The notes under the pieces: generated by a model
Databases searched by the model: none
What the model was told of the DNA's origin: nothing
What the model saw: the letters and a program-made list of their open reading frames with translations, nothing else
Part shown: positions 1-3,986 of the stretch, in pieces
How the letters are laid out: the number at the start of each line of letters is the position of its first letter
Numbering within the stretch: the first letter of the stretch is position 1
Translations under genes and position numbers: made by a program
Assembly (NCBI GenBank): GCA_944382045.1
Contig: CALWMT010000106.1
Span: 1 to 8,246, forward strand
Source of the DNA: an uncultured Enterocloster sp.
Lineage (GTDB): Bacteria; Bacillota; Clostridia; Lachnospirales; Lachnospiraceae
Length of the DNA stretch: 8,246 bases
Direction of reading: 5' to 3'

Positions 1-7
1 GAAAATG

Positions 8-34
8 TTGTAGCCGTCCTTTATCATTTATGAT
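8..34 (+). promoter_or_regulatory. Predicted sigma-A-type promoter of the retron ncRNA
   Basis: A -10 element TATGAT (29-34, 5 of 6 to consensus) lies 15 nt after a weak -35 candidate TTGTAG (8-13, only TTG conserved). The start expected 6-8 nt past the -10 is about position 40-42, just where the structured RNA begins (first inverted-repeat arm at 40/41, a1 at 46). That coincidence is the main support; the poor -35 and short spacer lower confidence. It would drive the ncRNA and, by read-through, the RT and the gene after it. Confidence 0.5.
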
Positions 35-39
35 AGAAT

Positions 40-171
40 AGTCCCAGGCGCCAAAAGCGGCAGCTTAGCTGAAACAGCGAGAAGCGTAAGCGGGGCGGAA
101 AGAGAGTTTTTCTTCCGCCTTCTGCAGACTGCGTTCAGACGGGCGGCGAGCCGCCGCCTGGGACTTTTTTT
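40..171 (+). terminator. Alternative long-range helix ending in a U7 tract (possible attenuator)
   Basis: AGTCCCAGGCG (40-50) and CGCCTGGGACT (155-165) form a perfect 11-bp inverted repeat, and the right arm runs directly into seven Ts (165-171). A GC-rich helix followed by a U tract is the form of an intrinsic terminator, although the loop here is about 104 nt with its own hairpins. This helix shares nucleotides 46-50 with retron arm a1, so it cannot coexist with the full a1/a2 duplex. It may be an attenuator ahead of the RT gene, an alternative end of a shorter ncRNA (about 130 nt), or fortuitous in GC-rich sequence. Confidence 0.4.
46..62 (+). repeat. Retron a1 arm (inverted repeat, left)
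   Basis: These bases pair with 273-290. The core CGCCAAAAGC (49-58) is perfectly complementary to GCTTTTGGCG (278-287). Pairing continues inward through GGCA (59-62) with TGCC (273-276) across one bulged G277, and outward through A46-T290 and two G-T wobbles. Its 5' half (46-50) is also part of the competing helix with 155-159, so the two folds exclude each other. Confidence 0.65.
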
Positions 172-178
172 CTTAGGG

Positions 179-266
179 CAGAGCCCGCAGCCCGCTCCGA
201 TGTACAACGGCACATTTTATGTGCGCGGCCTTCGGCCCGGTACACCTGCGCTGCCTGCGGTATCTG
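179..266 (+). other. Long imperfect stem-loop, predicted msd core
   Basis: Nested pairings read from the sequence are CAGA 179-182/TCTG 263-266, CCGCAG 185-190/CTGCGG 255-260, CGC 193-195/GCG 248-250, TGTAC 201-205/GTACA 240-244 and CGG 208-210/CCG 237-239. The tip is a perfect small hairpin, CACAT-TTT-ATGTG (211-223), beside GCC-TTC-GGC (228-236). This gives about 21 bp of interrupted stem plus a forked tip, the shape usual for retron msd regions that become the msDNA hairpin. A local alternative, GGGC-AGA-GCCC (176-186), competes with its base. Confidence 0.6.
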
Positions 267-272
267 GGATTG

Positions 273-290
273 TGCCGGCTTTTGGCGTTT
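273..290 (+). repeat. Retron a2 arm (inverted repeat, right)
   Basis: This is the partner of 46-62. It is followed by T291-T293 and then AAGGAG (294-299), the Shine-Dalgarno of the RT, so the ncRNA and the RT translation signal are directly abutted. The T-run 288-293 after the arm resembles a terminator tail, but no strong local hairpin precedes it; only the long-range a1 pairing does. Confidence 0.65.
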
Positions 291-293
291 TTT

Positions 294-299
294 AAGGAG
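294..299 (+). promoter_or_regulatory. Shine-Dalgarno of the RT gene (decides the start)
   Basis: AAGGAG sits 6 nt before ATG 306. The reading frame stays open upstream to an ATG at 219, but that ATG lies inside the tip of the msd hairpin and has no purine-rich motif in front of it, so 306 is the supported start. Confidence 0.8.
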
Positions 300-305
300 C
301 CTTTT

Positions 306-1289
306 ATGCATACGGATATCTGGAAATACGCTTCTTTCAAGCAATATAGAGAAATGCTGCTGTCCTTTGGCCTCCTTGCGGGGCCGGACTGGCCGGAGAG
401 CCGGGTTATCCCCTGTCTCTACGCCCTGTCCAACCATCCCGAGGCCCACTACCGGACCCATGTTATCCCCAAGAGAGGCGGAGGCGTGCGCCGCCTGTAT
501 GCCTCGGACCCGCTGCTTAAGGGCGTACAGAGAAACCTCCTGCGCCATGTGCTGGAGGGATTTGCGCCCTCTAAGGCGGCCATGGCCTACCGCCGGGGCA
601 TTTCCCTAAAGGACAACGCAGCCCTTCACTGCGGCAGGCGGGTGGTGCTGGGGCTGGATATCCGGAATTTCTTTGACAGCATCACCTTTCCCATGGTTTT
701 GGGAAGGGCCTTTCCCCTGGCGTATTTTCCCAGGCCTGTGGGCGTGCTTCTCACCTCTCTCTGCTGCCTTAAGGAGCGGCTGCCCCAAGGCGCGCCCACC
801 TCGCCCTATCTCTCCAACCTGGTGATGAAGCCCTTTGACGAGCACATGCTGGCCTGGTGCAGGGAGCGGGACATCGCCTACAGCCGTTACTGCGACGACA
901 TGACATTTTCCGGGGACTTTGACCCGGCAGAGGTGCGGGGAAAGGTGTCCGGTTTCCTGGAGGCTATGGGCATGGAGCTCAACCGGGAGAAAACAAAGGT
1001 GCAGTTTTCCGGCAGCCGCCAGATGGTCACCGGCCTGGTGGCAAATGACGCTTCGGGAGCAGGGCCCAGCGTTCCCAGGGAGTACCGGAGGACGCTGCGC
1101 CGGGAGATGTACCAGTATCTGAAATTTGGACCGGGGCCGGGGGAGGAGGACTGCGGCGCGCGGCTTTTGGGCCAGGCCCAGTACGTGCTCTCCATCCATC
1201 CGGAGGATGCCTGGCTTCGGCGGGCGGCAGGGGACCTTCAGGCAAATAGAAACACCCAGGGGAGCATACCGAAAGGAGATACCAAATGA
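306..1289 (+). CDS. Retron-type reverse transcriptase (RNA-directed DNA polymerase)
   Basis: This 327-aa protein is a usual length for retron RTs. Visible in order are an RT1-like block (IPKRGGGVRRLY, 54-65, then LLKGVQRNLL), the retron hallmark NAALH (104-108), catalytic motif A LGLDIRNFFDS with D118, QGAPTSPYLSN (161-171), catalytic motif C YCDD (195-198, D197 and D198) within SRYCDDMTFSG, the KT-containing block near 229-230, and the retron hallmark VTG (241-243) in RQMVTGLVAN. The C-terminal part is basic (RRTLRREMYQYLKF, about 261-274), as expected for the thumb/X region that binds the cognate msr. All three catalytic aspartates are present, so the enzyme is likely active. By family knowledge it primes cDNA synthesis from the 2'-OH of a guanosine in its own ncRNA and makes branched msDNA, usually as part of an anti-phage system. 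There is no intron maturase domain, endonuclease domain or DGR repeat. The second YxDD residue is Cys, where Ala is the commoner choice. Codon use resembles the neighbours, giving no sign of recent transfer. Confidence 0.92.
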   Translation: MHTDIWKYASFKQYREMLLSFGLLAGPDWPESRVIPCLYALSNHPEAHYRTHVIPKRGGGVRRLYASDPLLKGVQRNLLRHVLEGFAPSKAAMAYRRGISLKDNAALHCGRRVVLGLDIRNFFDSITFPMVLGRAFPLAYFPRPVGVLLTSLCCLKERLPQGAPTSPYLSNLVMKPFDEHMLAWCRERDIAYSRYCDDMTFSGDFDPAEVRGKVSGFLEAMGMELNREKTKVQFSGSRQMVTGLVANDASGAGPSVPREYRRTLRREMYQYLKFGPGPGEEDCGARLLGQAQYVLSIHPEDAWLRRAAGDLQANRNTQGSIPKGDTK

Positions 1290-1747
1290 CGCACCAGGAA
1301 AAAGCAAGACAAAATTTCTTAAACGGATACAACTGCGCCCAGGCCGTGTTCTGCGCATTCTGCGATGTCACCGGCATGGACGAGAGGGAGGCGCTGCGGC
1401 TCTCCTCCTCCTTTGGCGGCGGCATGGGCCGGCTCCGGGAGGTCTGCGGAGCGGTGAGCGGCATGTTTATGGCGGCGGGCCTTCTCTACGGCTACGACGA
1501 CCTGGAGGACAAGTCCTTAAAGGCTGCCCACTACGCCCGGATTCAGGAGCTGGCCGCAAGGTTTTCCTCCCAGGAAAAATCTCTCATCTGCCGGGAGCTT
1601 CTGGGCCTTACGGAGACACACAGCGCCCCCGAGCCCTCGGACCGGACACAGGAGTATTACCAGAGCCGTCCCTGTCCCCGGATTGTGGAGACTGCGGCCC
1701 GGATTCTGGATAAATACATCGAAGAAAACCCCGTTCCCAAGCGGTGA
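1286..1747 (+). CDS. C_GCAxxG_C_C family cysteine-rich, putative redox protein
   Basis: This is a 153-aa soluble protein without signal peptide or membrane segment. It shows the family pattern: NGYNCAQAV (Cys17), a glycine-rich SSFGGGMGRLREVCGAVSG block (Cys54), ICRELLG (Cys102) and a late PCPRIV (Cys130); Cys23 and Cys26 are additional. Family knowledge: C_GCAxxG_C_C proteins are thought to be redox-active or metal-binding through conserved cysteines, but no biochemical role is settled. The start ATG overlaps the RT stop codon (ATGA, 1286-1289) and has AAAGGAG at 1272-1278, spaced 7 nt, so translation is probably coupled to the RT. Retron RTs are usually encoded beside their effector, so this could be a partner of the retron, but it is not an effector class I recognise. 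It could equally be an unrelated housekeeping gene that became operonic with it. Family assignment is confident; function is not. Confidence 0.85.
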   Translation: MTHQEKARQNFLNGYNCAQAVFCAFCDVTGMDEREALRLSSSFGGGMGRLREVCGAVSGMFMAAGLLYGYDDLEDKSLKAAHYARIQELAARFSSQEKSLICRELLGLTETHSAPEPSDRTQEYYQSRPCPRIVETAARILDKYIEENPVPKR

Positions 1748-1766
1748 CGCCTGATTTGCCGTGCTG

Positions 1767-1864
1767 ACCGTTCAGACGGCCTCCGGGACGCCGGGCGGTT
1801 ACAAAAGATATTGATTTATAAGGGGATATCGGGTATATTATAGAGGGTAACCGTTCAGGACGGC
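1767..1864 (+). repeat. Two near-identical 14/15-nt boxes flanking the plsX promoter
   Basis: ACCGTTCAGACGGC (1767-1780) and ACCGTTCAGGACGGC (1850-1864) differ by one inserted G. One copy lies upstream of the -35 and the other just after the predicted transcription start, an arrangement compatible with a looping operator. They could also simply be the arms of RNA hairpins, since each sits in a predicted stem. Confidence 0.4.
1811..1839 (+). promoter_or_regulatory. Predicted sigma-A promoter for the plsX operon
   Basis: TTGATT (1811-1816) and TATATT (1834-1839) are separated by 17 nt, each close to consensus. The start would fall near 1845-1848, giving a leader of about 77 nt before plsX. The region is locally AT-rich within GC-rich sequence. 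It would give the core genes expression independent of the retron unit upstream. Confidence 0.65.
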
Positions 1865-1923
1865 GGAAAAAAGGCGCCGTTCTGAGCCGCCCTGAACCGG
1901 CAAAAGAGAGGAGAGATTCCAAC

Positions 1924-2934
1924 ATGATAAAAGTAGCGGTAGACGCCATGGGAGGCGACAACGCCCCCGGCGAGATAGTGGCAGGAGCTGTGGAGGCCGT
2001 GAAAAAGAAGGACGGCATCCAGGTGCTTCTCGTGGGCCAGGAGGCAGCGGTGAAGGGGGAGCTGTCACGGCTCAATTACAGCGGGGACCAGATTCAGGTC
2101 ATCGACGCATCGGAGGTCATCGAGACTGGGGAGCCGCCGGTGAATGCCATCCGCAAAAAGAAGAACTCCTCCATCGTAATCGGCATGAACCTGGTGAAGA
2201 AGGGGGAGGCGGATGCCTTTGTGTCTGCCGGAAGCTCCGGAGCCATCCTGGTAGGCGGCCAGGTGATTGTGGGCCGCATCAAGGGAGTGGAGCGGCCGCC
2301 CCTGGCATCCCTGATTCCCACAGAGAAGGGCGTGTCCCTCCTCATTGACTGCGGGGCCAATGTGGACGCCCGGCCATCCCATCTGCTCCAATTTGCCCAG
2401 ATGGGGTCCATCTACATGGAGCATGTGGTGGGGGTGAAGAATCCGCGGGTATCCATTGTGAACATCGGACTGGAGGAGGAGAAGGGCAACGCCTTGGTAA
2501 AGGAGACCTTCCCCCTCTTAAAGGAATGCAAGGACATCAACTTCACGGGAAGCATTGAGGCGCGGGAGATTCCCCACGGCGGGGCGGATGTGATTGTCTG
2601 CGAGGCCTTTGTGGGCAATGTAATCCTAAAGCTCTACGAGGGAGTGGGCTCCACTCTGTTTGCAAAGGTGAAGGAGGGGCTCATGTCCACCACCCGAAGC
2701 AAGATAGGGGCGCTTCTTGTAAAGCCCGCCCTGAAAGCCACGTTAAAGGCCTTTGACGCCAGCGAGCACGGCGGCGCGCCTCTTTTAGGGCTTAAGGGCC
2801 TTGTGGTTAAAACTCACGGAAGCTCCAAGCGCACGGAGGTCTGCAATTCCATTATCCAGTGCGTGACCTTCAAGGAGCAGGCCATCAATGAAAAGATTCG
2901 TGACTGCCTGGCGGCAGCCCAGGAGGCGCAGTAG
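1924..2934 (+). CDS. plsX: Phosphate acyltransferase PlsX
   Basis: PlsX converts acyl-ACP and inorganic phosphate to acyl-phosphate and free ACP (EC 2.3.1.274). The acyl-phosphate is the donor used by membrane PlsY to acylate glycerol-3-phosphate, the first step of phospholipid synthesis in most Gram-positive bacteria; PlsX is a peripheral cytosolic enzyme. The 336-aa protein has the family's usual length and landmarks: N-terminal VAVDAMGGDNAP (4-15), SAGSSGA (101-107), GANVDARP (144-151), NIGLEEEKGN (180-189) and FVGNVILK (229-236). GAGAGG-type purines (GGAG 1910-1913) precede the ATG by 10 nt, and the N-terminal motif confirms the start. It is followed after only 3 nt by acpP, its substrate carrier, a standard pairing. 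The gene is intact. In many Clostridia the preceding genes are yceD and rpmF; here the preceding genes are the C_GCAxxG_C_C protein and the retron RT. Confidence 0.97.
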   Translation: MIKVAVDAMGGDNAPGEIVAGAVEAVKKKDGIQVLLVGQEAAVKGELSRLNYSGDQIQVIDASEVIETGEPPVNAIRKKKNSSIVIGMNLVKKGEADAFVSAGSSGAILVGGQVIVGRIKGVERPPLASLIPTEKGVSLLIDCGANVDARPSHLLQFAQMGSIYMEHVVGVKNPRVSIVNIGLEEEKGNALVKETFPLLKECKDINFTGSIEAREIPHGGADVIVCEAFVGNVILKLYEGVGSTLFAKVKEGLMSTTRSKIGALLVKPALKATLKAFDASEHGGAPLLGLKGLVVKTHGSSKRTEVCNSIIQCVTFKEQAINEKIRDCLAAAQEAQ

Positions 2935-2937
2935 GAT

Positions 2938-3165
2938 ATGGAATTTGAAAAGCTTGCATCCATCATCGCCCAGGTCCTGAGCCTTGACCCGAAGGAGATT
3001 ACCATGGAGACTGCCTTTGTGGATGATTTGGGGGCGGATTCCCTGGATTTGTTCCAGATTATCATGGGCATTGAGGAGGCCTTTGACATAGAGGTTCCGG
3101 AATCTGCAGCGGAGCAGATTATCACAGTGGGAGACGCCTTTGCGCAGATTGCGAAAAGCAGGTAG
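2938..3165 (+). CDS. acpP: Acyl carrier protein
   Basis: This 75-aa acidic protein carries growing acyl chains of fatty acid synthesis on a 4'-phosphopantetheine arm. The attachment site is Ser35 in the canonical LGADSLD motif (31-37). The four-helix ACP shape is evident from the N-terminal helix, the acidic helix II after DSL (IIMGIEEAFDIEVPE) and the C-terminal helix (VGDAFAQIAK). It starts 3 nt after the plsX stop; the likely Shine-Dalgarno AGGAGG (2921-2926) lies inside the plsX end with 11-nt spacing, which suggests co-expression with PlsX. A terminator follows it, so acpP is probably the 3' end of an abundant plsX-acpP transcript. The protein is full length and nothing is missing. Confidence 0.96.
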   Translation: MEFEKLASIIAQVLSLDPKEITMETAFVDDLGADSLDLFQIIMGIEEAFDIEVPESAAEQIITVGDAFAQIAKSR

Positions 3166-3181
3166 GAGCTGGCAGCAGCTC
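3166..3181 (+). other. Small hairpin right after acpP
   Basis: GAGCT (3166-3170) and AGCTC (3177-3181) form a perfect 5-bp stem around a 6-nt loop, starting at the first base after the acpP stop. There is no T tract. It could protect the acpP mRNA 3' end or be incidental. Confidence 0.35.
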
Positions 3182-3202
3182 GGACGGCACTGCGGAGGCG
3201 AT

Positions 3203-3225
3203 GGGCTGCTGCGGCAGCCCTTTTT
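3203..3225 (+). terminator. Intrinsic terminator between acpP and rnc
   Basis: A perfect 7-bp GC-rich stem GGGCTGC (3203-3209)/GCAGCCC (3214-3220) with TGCG loop is followed by TTTTT (3221-3225). It probably ends most plsX-acpP transcripts, with partial read-through into rnc-smc-ftsY. I see no convincing promoter in 3226-3270 that would make rnc independent. The U tract is short, so termination may be incomplete. Confidence 0.75.
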
Positions 3226-3284
3226 GATGCCCCGGCAGACGCATGCGGATTCAGCCATGCAGGCATAGACAGGAGAGATAGACG

Positions 3285-3986
3285 ATGAAAGAAAGACAAT
3301 TGCGGGAGCTTCAGGAAACCATAGGCTATGAATTTAAGGACCGCGCCCTTTTAAAGCAGGCGCTGACCCACAGCTCCTACGCCAATGAGCACAAGATGGA
3401 CCACAGCCACTGCAACGAGCGGCTGGAATTTCTGGGGGATGCGGTGCTGGAGCTGGTCACCAGCGATTTTCTCTATCACAAATACGCGGACCTGCCGGAG
3501 GGAGAGCTGACAAAGACCAGGGCCAGCATTGTGTGCGAGCCCACTCTGGCAGCCTGTGCCGGGGATATCCGCCTGGGAGAGCGGCTTTACCTGGGAAAGG
3601 GGGAGGAGGCCACCGGCGGACGGCTGAGAAATTCCGTTGTCTCCGATGCCTTTGAAGCCTTAATCGGGGCGGTCTACCTGGACGGGGGCCTGGCCTGCGC
3701 CCGGGAGCTCATCACCCGCTTTGTCTTAAACGACATCGAGCACAAGAAGCTCTTCTATGACAGCAAGACCATCCTGCAGGAAATGGTTCAGAGCCGCCAG
3801 GACGGCCCCCTGACCTACGAGCTTGTGCGGGAGGAGGGGCCGGACCACGACAAGCACTTTGAGGTGTGCGCCCGCATGGGGGAGCAGGAGATTGGACGGG
3901 GAGAGGGACGGACAAAGAAGGCCGCAGAGCAGATGGCGGCCTACAAGGGGATTCTTTTTCTCAGAGCAGGTGAAGCATGTATTTAA
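3285..3986 (+). CDS. rnc: Ribonuclease III
   Basis: This is a double-strand-specific endoribonuclease that processes rRNA precursors and structured mRNAs in the cytosol. The 233-aa protein has the usual two-domain layout. The N-terminal RNase III domain (about 1-150) carries the signature NERLEFLGDAVL (44-55), with E48 and D52, and SDAFEALIGAVYLDGG (120-135), with D121 and E124, all metal-binding catalytic positions. The C-terminal double-stranded RNA-binding domain (about 159-227) ends with the typical GEGRTKKAAEQMAA. AGGAG (3271-3275) lies 9 nt before ATG. The stop overlaps smc by 10 nt, which indicates coupled translation, and rnc-smc-ftsY is a widely conserved Firmicute order. As this enzyme cleaves long duplex RNA, the retron a1/a2 and msd helices in the same window are possible substrates, but that is only an inference. 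Confidence 0.97.
   Translation: MKERQLRELQETIGYEFKDRALLKQALTHSSYANEHKMDHSHCNERLEFLGDAVLELVTSDFLYHKYADLPEGELTKTRASIVCEPTLAACAGDIRLGERLYLGKGEEATGGRLRNSVVSDAFEALIGAVYLDGGLACARELITRFVLNDIEHKKLFYDSKTILQEMVQSRQDGPLTYELVREEGPDHDKHFEVCARMGEQEIGRGEGRTKKAAEQMAAYKGILFLRAGEACI

Larger units (their letters stand above)
41..290 (+). ncRNA. Candidate retron msr-msd non-coding RNA
   Basis: This is the 250-nt leader between a promoter and a retron-type RT gene, folded by eye. A long-range duplex a1/a2 (46-62 with 273-290) has 17 pairs, two of them G-U, plus one bulged G277. G63, in the trinucleotide AGC, is the first unpaired base after a1, the position of the branching guanosine in Ec86. Predicted msr hairpins are 68-78 (GCUG-AAA-CAGC), 93-120 (GGCGGAA arm with U-rich loop side) and 142-155 (GGCGG-CGAG-CCGCC). 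Predicted msd is about 172-272, dominated by the imperfect stem 179-266. Reverse transcription would start just 5' of a2 (about 272) and stop near the msr/msd border, giving an msDNA of roughly 90-105 nt. The a2 arm ends 3 nt before the RT Shine-Dalgarno. Known from the family: retron ncRNAs lie directly upstream of their RT and are closed by a1/a2. Inferred: the exact ends and the branch G. A competing helix at 40-50/155-165 leaves the fold uncertain. Confidence 0.7.
1748..1923 (+). promoter_or_regulatory. Intergenic region and structured leader of plsX
   Basis: This gene-free stretch holds three things. First, a hairpin at 1758-1780 (GCCGT/ACGGC and CTGA/TCAG around a CCGT loop) lies just after the preceding gene; it has no T tract, so it is not a clear terminator. 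Second, a promoter is listed separately (1811-1839). Third, the predicted leader from about 1846 can form either hairpin A (1854-1865 with 1875-1886, about 12 pairs including wobbles) or hairpin B (1851-1864 with 1886-1900), which share their 5' arm. The box ACCGTTCAG(G)ACGGC occurs twice, at 1767-1780 and 1850-1864. No FapR-type TTAGTACC operator is visible. No ORF is convincing here. Confidence 0.45.

Noticed and set aside
132..142. CGTTCAGACGG in the ncRNA, also present at 1769-1779 in the plsX upstream region
   Set aside because: An 11-nt match is expected by chance several times in 8 kb of GC-rich sequence, so a shared operator or trans-pairing is not supported.
274..293. Local intrinsic terminator just before the RT gene
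   Set aside because: The T-run 288-293 is preceded only by a 3-bp local hairpin (GCC/GGC); the strong pairing of this segment is with 46-62.
219..305. N-terminal extension of the RT from ATG 219 (29 extra residues)
   Set aside because: The ATG is in the tip of the msd hairpin with no Shine-Dalgarno, the extension has no RT similarity, and AAGGAG is well placed before ATG 306.
306..1289. Group II intron maturase or diversity-generating retroelement RT
   Set aside because: There is no maturase or HNH domain, no intron domain V-like hairpin downstream and no template/variable repeat pair; NAALH and VTG point to a retron RT.
606..1358. 250-aa open frame on the minus strand opposite the RT
   Set aside because: It is fully antisense to a clear RT, of biased composition and without motifs; a GC-rich shadow frame.
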